A DNA stretch of 64,000 bases from assembly GCA_902524115.1 (NCBI GenBank), contig CABZCA010000002.1, positions 1-64,000 on the forward strand, read 5' to 3'. Numbering within the stretch: the first letter of the stretch is position 1; each line of letters begins with the position of its first letter. Of this stretch, positions 9,329 to 19,300 are shown piece after piece. The notes beneath the pieces were generated by a model that worked only from the letters and a program-made list of their open reading frames with translations, was not told the DNA's origin and did not search any database. The translations under genes and the position numbers were made by a program. This stretch comes from an uncultured Pelagibacteraceae bacterium. Lineage in GTDB: Bacteria; Pseudomonadota; Alphaproteobacteria; Pelagibacterales; Pelagibacteraceae.

Positions 9329-10250
9329 TTTAAATTTTATAGGTATTTTAATTGGTGCCATCATGGCATCATCAGTTCCTTTAATACTTGCTGCATCTGG
9401 GGAATTAATAGCGGAGAGATCTGGTGTTTTAAATCTTGGGGTAGAAGGAATGATGATAATTGGAGCAATTTCTGGATTTGCTTTAATGATAGTGACTGAT
9501 AATTTATTTTTTGCAGTAATAGGCTCTATGCTGTCAGGTTTAATTATATCTCTTATTTTTGGATTACTTACCCAATCACTCCTTACAAATCACGTGGCTA
9601 CAGGTCTTGCACTAACTATCTTTGGCATTGGAATGTCAGCGATGATAGGTAAGAATTTTGTTGGAATTCCAGGAAAGGAATTTCCATTATTACTCGATAA
9701 TTTAAAAGAAAGTATTCCATTTTTGGGTCCTATATTCTTTGGTCATTCAATTATATTGTATTTTGCATTTGGATTACCTTTTTTAACAAATTATTTTTTA
9801 AAGAAGACTAAAACCGGTTTAATTATCAGAGCCGTTGGGGACTCGCCAACTTCAGCATCTAATCAAGGGATTAATGTTACATTGGTAAGATATAGTTGCA
9901 TTCTTTATGGAGGTGCAATGTGTGGATTAGCTGGGGCGTACCTATCACTAATATACACTCCCCAGTGGATTGAGAATATGACAGGGGGTAGAGGATGGAT
10001 TGCACTAGCTTTAGTAGTTTTTGCAACATGGAGTCCGATTAAAGTTCTTATTGGTGCATTAATATTTGGTGGAATTACAATTTTACAATTACATATGCAG
10101 GCAGCGGGTTTAAGAATTCCAGTTCAATTATTAAGTGCATTACCTTACATCATGACAATAATAGTTTTAGTTGTAATTTCTCGTGATAGTAGAAAAATAA
10201 AACTAAATACACCAACTTCGCTGGGACAAATCTTCTATAAGGAAAAGTGA
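9318..10250 (+). CDS. ABC transporter permease (BMP/nucleoside uptake family)
   Basis: 310 aa multi-TM; ERSGVLNLGVEGMMIIGA motif. Confidence 0.9.
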   Translation: MNFDLNFIGILIGAIMASSVPLILAASGELIAERSGVLNLGVEGMMIIGAISGFALMIVTDNLFFAVIGSMLSGLIISLIFGLLTQSLLTNHVATGLALTIFGIGMSAMIGKNFVGIPGKEFPLLLDNLKESIPFLGPIFFGHSIILYFAFGLPFLTNYFLKKTKTGLIIRAVGDSPTSASNQGINVTLVRYSCILYGGAMCGLAGAYLSLIYTPQWIENMTGGRGWIALALVVFATWSPIKVLIGALIFGGITILQLHMQAAGLRIPVQLLSALPYIMTIIVLVVISRDSRKIKLNTPTSLGQIFYKEK

Positions 10251-10338
10251 TGTTAGCTATTCCAAAATAAATATTTTTTTTTATTAGAATATTGAATAGT
10301 TTGTAGTATCACAAAATTAAATTTAAAGGGGAAATCAA

Positions 10339-11403
10339 ATGTATAAACTATTTTTAAGAAGTTTAATTTCTGTATTATTTTTGCTTGGCTTTAGCTTAAA
10401 TGCAAATGCAGAATTTAAAGTTGGTTTTGTTTATGTTGGTCCGACTGGAGACCATGGATGGACATACCAACACCATGAAGGAAGAAATGCAGTGGAAGCT
10501 TTGGGAATAAAAACTACTTATGTAGAAAGTGTCCCTGAAGGTGCTGATGCAGAAAGAGTTATAAGACAATTAGCACAATCTGGTCACGACCTAATCTTTA
10601 CAACTAGTTTTGGATATATGGATCCAACAAATAAAGTTGCTAAAGATTTTCCAAATGTAAAATTTGAACATGCGACTGGTTACAAAAGAGAGCATTCAAA
10701 TGTCTCAACGTATTCAGCAAGGTTTTATGAAGGTAGAACTTTATTAGGACATATGGCTGGGAAGATGACAAAGACAAATACTATTGGATACATTGCTTCT
10801 TTTCCAATTCCTGAGGTTATAAGAGGAATTAATGCAATGACATTGGCTGCTCAAAAAGTAAATCCTGATATTAAGACAAAAATTGTTTGGGTTTTTACTT
10901 GGTATGATCCAGGAAAAGAATCTGAAGCAGCTCAAGCTTTGATTGATCAAGGTGCAGATATAATTATGCAACATACTGATAGTACAGCTCCGGTACAAGT
11001 TGCAGAAAAAGCAGGTGTTTGGTCTTTTGGTCAAGCAAGTGACATGCAAAGATTTGCTCCAAAATCCATATTAACGTCAATTATAGATGATTGGGCGCCT
11101 TACTATGTAGAAAGATCAATTGCAGCAAGAGATGGCACTTGGAAACAACAAGATACTTGGCATGGATTAAAAGAAGGAATGGTAGCAATGGCACCATATA
11201 ATTCTGCAATGGGAAGCGACTTGGTAAAAGAAGTGGAACAACTTCAAAAAGACTTAGCTTCAGGAAAAGCTCACTCATTTACTGGTCCAATTTATGATCA
11301 AAAAGGAAATATTCTTGTAGCCGAAGGTGCTGTAGCAGACGATGGAATGCTAGCCGGAATGAATGTTTACGTTAAAGGAGTCGAGGGAGACATTCCACAG
11401 TAA
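10339..11403 (+). CDS. BMP family (PnrA-like) ABC transporter substrate-binding protein
   Basis: 354 aa; signal peptide, VGFVYVGPTGDHGWTYQHHEGR; SD aaagggg. Confidence 0.92.
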   Translation: MYKLFLRSLISVLFLLGFSLNANAEFKVGFVYVGPTGDHGWTYQHHEGRNAVEALGIKTTYVESVPEGADAERVIRQLAQSGHDLIFTTSFGYMDPTNKVAKDFPNVKFEHATGYKREHSNVSTYSARFYEGRTLLGHMAGKMTKTNTIGYIASFPIPEVIRGINAMTLAAQKVNPDIKTKIVWVFTWYDPGKESEAAQALIDQGADIIMQHTDSTAPVQVAEKAGVWSFGQASDMQRFAPKSILTSIIDDWAPYYVERSIAARDGTWKQQDTWHGLKEGMVAMAPYNSAMGSDLVKEVEQLQKDLASGKAHSFTGPIYDQKGNILVAEGAVADDGMLAGMNVYVKGVEGDIPQ

Positions 11404-11428
11404 GAAATTTTATCAAAAGATTAAAATT

Positions 11429-11456
11429 AAAGGCCAGCTTAGTCTGGCCTTTTTTT
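11429..11456 (+). terminator. Rho-independent terminator after the BMP substrate-binding gene
   Basis: AAAGGCCAG-CTTAGT-CTGGCCTTT perfect 9 bp stem followed by a T tract. Confidence 0.9.
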
Positions 11457-11979
11457 ATTTAGAATACTTTTTTTTCAAACCATCTATATCAATTTCATCA
11501 TAATACTCTGATGGTTGAACGATCCATGGATCATTATCTAATAAAATTGGACAGAAATCAGGAGTAAAAATGGAAGATTTTTTTTTCCAAAGACACGCTG
11601 TTTTAATTTCACTTATGTGGTCCTTAACAGGTTCATATTCTTTAAGCCACTCAATACTTTTATTTAAGGTAAGTCCAGTGTCTGATAGATCATCTACTAA
11701 CAGTACTTTTTTAAAATCTTCGTTAGTTGCAATTGCACTTATATCTCTTGCAAATATTAGCTCCCCTTGTTTATCTTGAACCGTGTCACCGGAATAACTT
11801 TGAATAACAACATAAGCAGTAGGTAATTTAAAAATTCTAGATAAAATATCTATAATTGGAGCTGCACCTCTCATGATACCAACTAATACTGTTGGCTTAT
11901 ATTTTTTTTCAATTTCTAAAGCAAGTTTTTCGACGACTTTTTTATATTCTTCATAAGAAATTATTAATTTATCAGCCAT
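11455..11979 (-). CDS. Phosphoribosyltransferase (xanthine/hypoxanthine-guanine type)
   Basis: 174 aa; VLLVDDLSDTGLTL PRPP-binding motif, VGIMRGAAPI. Confidence 0.85.
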   Translation of the reverse strand: MADKLIISYEEYKKVVEKLALEIEKKYKPTVLVGIMRGAAPIIDILSRIFKLPTAYVVIQSYSGDTVQDKQGELIFARDISAIATNEDFKKVLLVDDLSDTGLTLNKSIEWLKEYEPVKDHISEIKTACLWKKKSSIFTPDFCPILLDNDPWIVQPSEYYDEIDIDGLKKKYSK

Positions 11980-12022
11980 AAAAATTTGGTATCATAAATA
12001 AAAATATTAAAAAAGGATAAAT

Positions 12023-12325
12023 ATGAAAACTTATTGGATAAGTCTATACTTAGAAATCTTAAGCCAGGACAACTTAAAAAAATATGGAGAAAAGGCTGTT
12101 CCTATAATAAAAAGTTACGGGGGAAAACCAGTAGTCAGAGGTGGAAAATTTAAATCATTTAGCGGGCCAAACGTTTTGCGTACTGTAATATGGGAGTTTC
12201 CAACTTACAATGATGCTATTTCATGCCATGATACAACTGAATATAAATCTGCTTGGACTCATGCAGAGGATACAACTAAGAGAATAATGTTTATTGTTGA
12301 AGGAGTAGAACAAGAACAAATTTGA
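12023..12325 (+). CDS. DUF1330 family protein
   Basis: 100 aa; VVRGGK...FPTYNDAISCHDTTEYKSAW pattern of DUF1330. Confidence 0.8.
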   Translation: MKTYWISLYLEILSQDNLKKYGEKAVPIIKSYGGKPVVRGGKFKSFSGPNVLRTVIWEFPTYNDAISCHDTTEYKSAWTHAEDTTKRIMFIVEGVEQEQI

Positions 12326-12367
12326 TAAAGTAAAAATTGATTATATAATGATAAATAAAGGAAAATT

Positions 12368-12655
12368 ATGAAAGGTTACATAGTTTGTGTGTGGGAAAAA
12401 ATTAATAGTGAGGAAAAGCTAAAGGAATATGCTCTAAAAGCCAAGATAGCTGCAGATAAATACTCAGGGATATTTATAATTAGAGGTGGAAAAAATAGAA
12501 CAAATGAGGGAATAAACTCTCCTAGAACAACTGTAGTTGAATTTCGAGATTACAACACAGCAATAGAATTTTATGATTCCCCAGAATACCAGGAAGCACT
12601 AGACGTTATTAAAGGCCATGCTGTAAGACATCATCAAATAGTTGAGGGCACTTAA
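12368..12655 (+). CDS. DUF1330 family protein (tandem paralogue)
   Basis: 95 aa; IIRGGK...VVEFRDYNTAIEFYDSPEYQEA pattern of DUF1330. Confidence 0.85.
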   Translation: MKGYIVCVWEKINSEEKLKEYALKAKIAADKYSGIFIIRGGKNRTNEGINSPRTTVVEFRDYNTAIEFYDSPEYQEALDVIKGHAVRHHQIVEGT

Positions 12656-13275
12656 TATTGTATAGGCTCATCGTCTATGGAACGCCATAAATACCAAGTA
12701 GCTACGGAACAATAAGGGGAAAACCTCTTTTTCAATCGATTTACATAGCTCATGGGTGGTAAATAGCTTTTCCTATAATTGTTTGAAATAGCTCTAAGTA
12801 AACCAATATCTTGAACGGGCCATATGTTAGATCTATTGTAAGTAAATAGTAATATCATCTCTGCAGACCATCTACCTATTTGTCTTAACTCAGATAAATA
12901 AATAATTGCCTCCTCGTCTCCCATTTTTTTTATAACTCTTGGATTAAATGTTTTATTTACAAATTTTTTTGCCAACTCTTTAATTCCTCTAACTTTTTGT
13001 CTGCTTAAACCACATTTTTTCAACCGACTTGGGGTAATGGCATTGACTACTTTTGGATTTATCTTTCCTCTACATTCTTTTTTAAACTTTAAAAATACAG
13101 AATTTGCTGCTGCAACACTTATTTGTTGTCCTATTATACTTTTACAAAGTGATAAAAAAATATCTTTTCTTGTTGTTAAAGTTTTATCTTTGTATTTAGA
13201 AATAAGTTTCTTCATTATCTTGTCCTTAGAAAGATAATTTACTGCCTTTGACCAATAAATCGGAGGTTTACTCAT
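12652..13275 (-). CDS. DNA-3-methyladenine glycosylase II (HhH-GPD family)
   Basis: 207 aa; ICKSIIGQQISVAAA..., LRQIGRWSAEMILLF and VQDIGL helix-hairpin-helix / Asp motifs. Confidence 0.85.
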   Translation of the reverse strand: MSKPPIYWSKAVNYLSKDKIMKKLISKYKDKTLTTRKDIFLSLCKSIIGQQISVAAANSVFLKFKKECRGKINPKVVNAITPSRLKKCGLSRQKVRGIKELAKKFVNKTFNPRVIKKMGDEEAIIYLSELRQIGRWSAEMILLFTYNRSNIWPVQDIGLLRAISNNYRKSYLPPMSYVNRLKKRFSPYCSVATWYLWRSIDDEPIQY

Positions 13276-14149
13276 TTTTAAAAATTAAGTTTGGTTTTTT
13301 CAAATAGATTTCTCTTCTAAATATAATTAATGAAGATAACACTACAAGTAATGAACCCAATAAAGTTTTATAAGATGGTATTTCATTCCAAATAAAATAA
13401 CCAAATACAATTGCAAATACTAAACTTAAATACTTAAGAGGAGTAACTAAAGAAACTTCTGAAAGTTTATAAGATTGTCCAAGTAGTAAATTAGCAATAC
13501 CTCCAAGCAAACCAATCATACACAAAAGAATAAAATCTATTAATGTAGGCATTACCCATCCAAATGGAATTGTAAACAAACCTAAAATAGATATTGCTAC
13601 TGAAAAATAAAAAGAAATTAGCCAAACTGGTTCGGATGTAGATAACTGCCTGATAGCAATTGCAACATATGACATTCCTAAACAAAAAATTATTGGGTAA
13701 ATATAATAAAAATTTAGATTCGAAATACCTGGTTGTGTAATAATTATTACACCAATAAAACCAATTAAAACTGCTAACCAACGATATTTACCAATTTTTT
13801 CTGACAAAAAATAAATTGATAAAATTGTTGCAAAAATTGGTGCAGCAAACGAGATACCCACAACCGTTGCCAAAGGTAAATTTCTTAGTGCAATAAATAC
13901 TGATACAATTGCCATTAATCCTGCGGCGCATCTAAAGAAATGTAATTTAGGTCGATCTGTTTTATAAAAATTTGTGTAGTTTTCTTTTGGTATTAAAAAA
14001 AATATCGGTATTAGACCGCAAATTCCTCTAAAAAAAAGAACTTCACCAACTGGATAATGCTCAGACCACTTAACAAGTACATCCATCATTGAAAATGCAC
14101 ACACAGACAGAAACATGTACAAAAAGCCTAATTGATTTCTAGATAACAT
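13268..14149 (-). CDS. EamA/RhaT-family DMT transporter
   Basis: 293 aa with about 10 TM segments; two EamA-like halves. Confidence 0.87.
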   Translation of the reverse strand: MLSRNQLGFLYMFLSVCAFSMMDVLVKWSEHYPVGEVLFFRGICGLIPIFFLIPKENYTNFYKTDRPKLHFFRCAAGLMAIVSVFIALRNLPLATVVGISFAAPIFATILSIYFLSEKIGKYRWLAVLIGFIGVIIITQPGISNLNFYYIYPIIFCLGMSYVAIAIRQLSTSEPVWLISFYFSVAISILGLFTIPFGWVMPTLIDFILLCMIGLLGGIANLLLGQSYKLSEVSLVTPLKYLSLVFAIVFGYFIWNEIPSYKTLLGSLLVVLSSLIIFRREIYLKKPNLIFKNE

Positions 14150-14183
14150 GGATTAGATTATATTATTATTATAACATTAATCT

Positions 14184-14627
14184 ATGGAAATAGCAGTTTT
14201 AGCTCTGGGATGTTTCTGGGGTCCAGAAAAAAAATATGGACAACTAGATGGCATCTACAGAACAGAGGTTGGATATTGTGGAGGAAACAGTCCAAATACA
14301 AACTATAGAGAAGTTTGTACAGGAACAACTAATCATGCGGAAGCTGTAAAATTAGAATTTGATCCTAAGGTTATTACATACGAGCAAATAATTAAGAAAT
14401 TTTTTGAATTTCATGATCCGACTACACTAAACTCTCAAGGTCCTGATTTTGGAACACAATACAGAAGTGAGATATTCTACCTTAATGATGAACAAAAAAA
14501 TATTGCTCAAAAAGTGATTGATGATGTAAATAAAAAATTATCTGGAAAGGTGGTAACTAAGCTATCTGAGTTGAAAAATTACTGTACTGCTGAAGAGTAT
14601 CATCAGAAATATTTAGAAAAAAGATAG
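14184..14627 (+). CDS. msrA: Peptide-methionine (S)-S-oxide reductase MsrA
   Basis: 147 aa; LGCFWGPE catalytic motif, FWEFHDPT-like FFEFHDPTTLN, GTQYRSEIFY. Confidence 0.95.
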   Translation: MEIAVLALGCFWGPEKKYGQLDGIYRTEVGYCGGNSPNTNYREVCTGTTNHAEAVKLEFDPKVITYEQIIKKFFEFHDPTTLNSQGPDFGTQYRSEIFYLNDEQKNIAQKVIDDVNKKLSGKVVTKLSELKNYCTAEEYHQKYLEKR

Positions 14628-14628
14628 A

Positions 14629-15444
14629 ATGTCACTTGTATCATCAGATTGGTTAGAAAATAATTTAAGTGGCGTCAAAATAATTGACTGTTCGTGGCAT
14701 ATGCCAGGAATTGATAGAAATCCTATAGAGGAGTACTCTAAAAATCATATTCCTGGTGCAATTTTTTTTGATTTAGACAATAACTCAAATCAAAACACAG
14801 ATTTACCTCATATGCTTCCTACAAAAGAAAAATGGGAAGAGATAGTATCATCAATGGGCATATCAAATACCGATAGAATTATAATTTATGATAACTCTGA
14901 TGTTTTAAGTTCATGTAGAGGTTGGTACAATTTTATTTATTTTGGTCATGATAAACAACTAGTAAGTGTTTTAGATGGTGGTTTAAAAAAATGGTTAATT
15001 GAAAATAGGAAAACAACAAGTGAAAAGACAATTTTAAACAAGTCTACCTACAAAGCAACAGAAAATAAAAATCTGGTAAAAAGTATTCTTGAAGTAAATG
15101 AAAATATTGAAAAAAAAAATTTTACAATAATCGACGCTAGAAGTAAGGAAAGATTTAATGGAAGTGTTCCAGATCCCAGGAAGAATGTGAGAAGTGGATC
15201 TATTCCAAATTCTGTATGTCTTCCATTTAAAGAAATTATAAATAGTTCAGACAACACTTTTAAAGATGTAAGTGAGATCTCAAAAAAGTTCAGTGAAATT
15301 GTTGATTTAAATGAAGATAAAAGAGTTTTTTCATGTGGATCTGGTATAACAGCATGTGTTTTAGGTCTTGCATATTCCCTAGTAAATAATACATATTCTC
15401 CTACAGTTTATGACGGTTCATGGGCTGAATATGGAAGAATATAA
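14629..15444 (+). CDS. sseA: Thiosulfate/3-mercaptopyruvate sulfurtransferase (rhodanese tandem)
   Basis: 271 aa; two rhodanese domains, IDARSKERFNG, CGSGITACVLGLA active-site loop. Confidence 0.9.
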   Translation: MSLVSSDWLENNLSGVKIIDCSWHMPGIDRNPIEEYSKNHIPGAIFFDLDNNSNQNTDLPHMLPTKEKWEEIVSSMGISNTDRIIIYDNSDVLSSCRGWYNFIYFGHDKQLVSVLDGGLKKWLIENRKTTSEKTILNKSTYKATENKNLVKSILEVNENIEKKNFTIIDARSKERFNGSVPDPRKNVRSGSIPNSVCLPFKEIINSSDNTFKDVSEISKKFSEIVDLNEDKRVFSCGSGITACVLGLAYSLVNNTYSPTVYDGSWAEYGRI

Positions 15445-15446
15445 AA

Positions 15447-16367
15447 ATGAAAAGATCTACTAAAATAATATCAATAATAGTAATTTTTTTTCTAATTATT
15501 GCAGTTGTGATCATTGCTCGGACAATGATTGGAAACCATTTTAAAAAAAAATTTAGCAAAAGACCGCCACCAGGTATTATAGTTAAAACAGTTGAGCAAA
15601 GAAAATTTCAAAATATTATTGAAACTTTTGGAACAGCCGTTCCAATCAAAACACAGTCATACAATATTGAAAAATACGAAATTCTTGAAGAAATCAAATA
15701 TAATACCAAAGTTAAGTCCGGTGATATTATCGCAAAATTAAAAAATAGAACTATAGTAGCACCATTTGATGGAGTAATTGGTAAAAGAAATTTTTCTGAT
15801 GATATTAATGTTTCAGAGAGTTCTGTTGTAATTGATATCGAGGACGCATCTTCTTTATTTATTGATGTTGACGTTCCAGAAATATTTGCACCATTTGTAG
15901 AAAAAGGACTAGGCGTTGATGTAAAATTTTCTGGAAATAAAGATAAAACTTATAAAGGTATAGTAGATTCTTTGGCTAGCAAAATTGATGTTAGCAATAG
16001 ATCTTTAAGACTTAGAGTTAAAATGCAAAATTCAAATTCTGAGATTTTGCCTGGTGCTTTAATGGAAGTCACAATAAAATATAATGAGAGAGTTTCTTTA
16101 GGAATACCAGATACAAGTGTAATCTTAGAAGGTAATAAAGTTTATATTTATAAAGTAGATAAAGAGAATATAACAAAAAGAGTTGAAGTGAAAGTTGGTA
16201 ACAGAAACAAAGGATATCTAGAAGTGGAGTCCGGTTTAAATGAGGGCGATATAGTTGTTGCTGAAGGATTGAAAAAAGTAAGACCCAATGGAAAAATTAA
16301 ACCCATTAAAGATGGTGAAAAAAAAAGCGATTCTAGTTGGGGTAAAAAAGAAAATAAAAGTAAATAA
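15447..16367 (+). CDS. RND efflux periplasmic adaptor (membrane fusion protein)
   Basis: 306 aa; N-terminal TM, IVAPFDGVIGKRN and VDVDVPE barrel motifs. Confidence 0.9.
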   Translation: MKRSTKIISIIVIFFLIIAVVIIARTMIGNHFKKKFSKRPPPGIIVKTVEQRKFQNIIETFGTAVPIKTQSYNIEKYEILEEIKYNTKVKSGDIIAKLKNRTIVAPFDGVIGKRNFSDDINVSESSVVIDIEDASSLFIDVDVPEIFAPFVEKGLGVDVKFSGNKDKTYKGIVDSLASKIDVSNRSLRLRVKMQNSNSEILPGALMEVTIKYNERVSLGIPDTSVILEGNKVYIYKVDKENITKRVEVKVGNRNKGYLEVESGLNEGDIVVAEGLKKVRPNGKIKPIKDGEKKSDSSWGKKENKSK

Positions 16368-16371
16368 TTAA

Positions 16372-19300
16372 ATGTATTTAACTGATGTTAGTATTAGAAG
16401 ACCAGCATTGTCATGGGTATTATCCTTAATACTAGTTGTATTTGGAACTTTTGTTTTTTCAAAATTACCAGTTAGAGAACTTCCATCTGGTCTACAACCA
16501 CCTGTGGTTCAAGTCCAAGTAGAATATGCATCAGCGTCAGCTCCAATTGTTGATGAGGAAGTGACCCAAGTAATTGAAGAAGTTATAGGCGGAGCAGAGG
16601 GAATAAAAAACATAGACGCTAAATCAGAGAATGGAAAAAGTACTTTAAATATCGAATTTGATACAGATATAGACCTTGATAATGCAGCAAACGATGTAAG
16701 AGAGAGAGTTGCAAGAATTGTCGGAAGACTGCCAGCCGAGTCTGAGGCCCCAAGAATACTTAAGCAATCTGCGGGTTTTACAACTACAATGTGGCTTGCT
16801 TTGTCCTCAGAAACTTGGAGTGATCTTGAGTTGGGAGATTATGCAGAAAGATATTTAGTTGATCAATTTTCTAGTATTAAAAATGTTGGTCGAATAAGAA
16901 CGGGTGGCCTTAGGGAGCAAAGTATTAGAGTATGGATAGATCCAATTAAATTAGCTGCAAATAATTTAACTATTCAAGAGGTAGAAAGATCTTTAAGAAA
17001 CGAAAATGTTCGATTACCAGCGGGTACACTTGAGGCTGAAAATATAGATTTAACGATCAATATCGATAAATCATATAATGATTTAGAAAAACTTAAGGAA
17101 CTGCCAATTAAGAAAGCTAAAGATAATATAGTAAGACTATCTGATATTGCAAATTTAGAATTAGGCCCTGTCACAGAGAAAGTTTTATTTAGAGCTCAGA
17201 GCAAAGGAGCACTAAATTTAAAAACTATGGGAATAGGTATTTATGCAAGAAGTGGGGCCTCAACTGTTGAATTATCAAAAGAAGTTGAAAAAAAAATTAT
17301 AGAAATAAGAAAAACTTTACCAGCTGATTTAAATTTAGAAATAGCTTTTAATAGAGCCACTTATATTGGTGAAGCAATAAATGAAGTTTATAAAACTTTA
17401 GTTATAGCTTTTATACTTGTAGTGATAATAATTTATTTATTTTTAGGGAATTTAAAAGCAGTTATTGTTCCCGCAATAGCCTTACCTGTAAGTCTAATTG
17501 CAACATTCTTAGGTTTATATATATTTGATTTATCAATTAATATATTTGTCTTGTTAAGTTTTATATTAGCAATTGGAATTATTACTGACGACTCGGTCAT
17601 TATGACTGACGCGATATATAGAAGAATTGAAAATGGTGAGACACCTCTGGTAGCAGCATATAAAGGCTCAAAACAAATTACATTTGCAATTATTGCAACA
17701 ACTCTTATTTTGGTTGCAGTATTTTTGCCTTTAATTTTCATTGAAGGTATTGCTGGAACTTTATTTAAAGAAACTGCAATAGCACTATCATTTGCAATAG
17801 TAGTGTCATCATTTGTTGCTCTAACACTTTCACCAATGCTTGGTAGTAAATTTCTTGATAAAAAGAAAAAATCTAATTTCCTTACAAGAGGATTTGATAA
17901 ATTTTTTCAAGGGTTTTTAAAATTTTACACTGAGACATTAGGATTTTGGATGAATAAGAAGAAAACAATAATAACGTTCATAATTTTTATTATAGTTGCC
18001 TCTGGGGCTTTGTATAACTATACAAAAAAAGAATTGTTACCATTAGAAGATCGTGGAGTTTACTTAGTTATAGGATTTACTGATGAAGGAAGTTCATTCC
18101 AATATACTCAAAAAAGGGCTGAGGATGTGGAAAAAAGACTTATTCCACTTCTTGATGGCGATAATAGTCCATACAATAGATTTTTAATGATAGTTCCAGG
18201 TTTTGGCTCTGAAAATAGCTTCTTAATTATCTCACTTTTAGATAATTGGAAAAATAGAAAACATAATTCTCAAACAATAATGAGGCAAGCAATTGGAAAA
18301 ATAGTTACGGTACCTCAAACACTAGCTTTTCCAATTTCTCCTCAGTCCATAAGAGTTTCTAGTTACAATAAGCCTATTCAAATGGTTATTTATGGAAATA
18401 CTTATGAAGAGCTGGAACAAATACAGTCTCAAGTTATTAGAATGTTAAGAAAGAACAGAAATTTATCAAGACTTGAGTCTGACTACACCAGAAATAAACC
18501 TGAAGTAAATATTAAAATTAATAAAAATAAAGCAAAAGACCTAGGGATATCAACTGAAGCAATTGGTCAAACTTTAGAAACTTTGTATGGAGGTAAAACG
18601 GTTACAAAATTTAATAAACTTGGAAAAGAATACCCAATCATTTTACAACAATATTTAGAAGATAGAAAAAATAAAGAAAGTTTGAGTAAAATATTTGTTC
18701 GATCAGAAAAAACTGGTAATTTAGTTTCACTCTCTAATCTTGTTGAGTTTAAAGAAAAAGGAACAGCTAGTAAGTTATCAAGATATAACAGACAACGTGC
18801 TGTAACAATATCAGCTAATATAAGTGAAGGTTATACTTTAGCTGAGGCGATTAAATATTTAGAAGAAACGATGACAAATGTTGCTCCTGATAAACAAATT
18901 ACTTGGAAAGGGAAGTCTGAAGAATTAAAAGAAACCAGTAATGAGCTTTATATTATATTTGCTTTAGCGTTATTGACAGCTTACCTAGTAATGTCAGCTA
19001 CTTTTAATTCATTTATCCACCCATTTATAATTATATTAACTGTTCCACTTGCAGTATTTGGGGGGTTAATTTTTATACTATTCTTAAATTCATCAATAAA
19101 TATATTTTCACAAATAGCCTTGGTAATACTAATTGGTATTTCAACGAAAAATAGTATTCTTATAGTTGATTACGCAAATCAATTGAGAACTAAAGGTAAA
19201 GAAATTGAAAAATCCGTAAAAGAAGCCTGTAGTTTAAGATTTAGACCAATTATAATGACATCCCTGAGCACAATGATTGCGATGTTGCCTTTAGTTATTG

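Noticed and set aside
10744-11049. 101 aa minus-strand ORF inside the BMP substrate-binding gene
   Set aside because: Antisense shadow ORF of a clear CDS; no recognisable motif or start context.
13491-13781. 96 aa minus-strand ORF overlapping the EamA gene in another frame
   Set aside because: Alternate frame of a clear DMT transporter; aromatic/Cys-rich composition typical of out-of-frame reading of TM segments.
17433-17741. 102 aa minus-strand ORF within the RND permease (also 16974..17174, 19179..19427)
   Set aside because: Antisense shadow ORFs of a clear RND permease.
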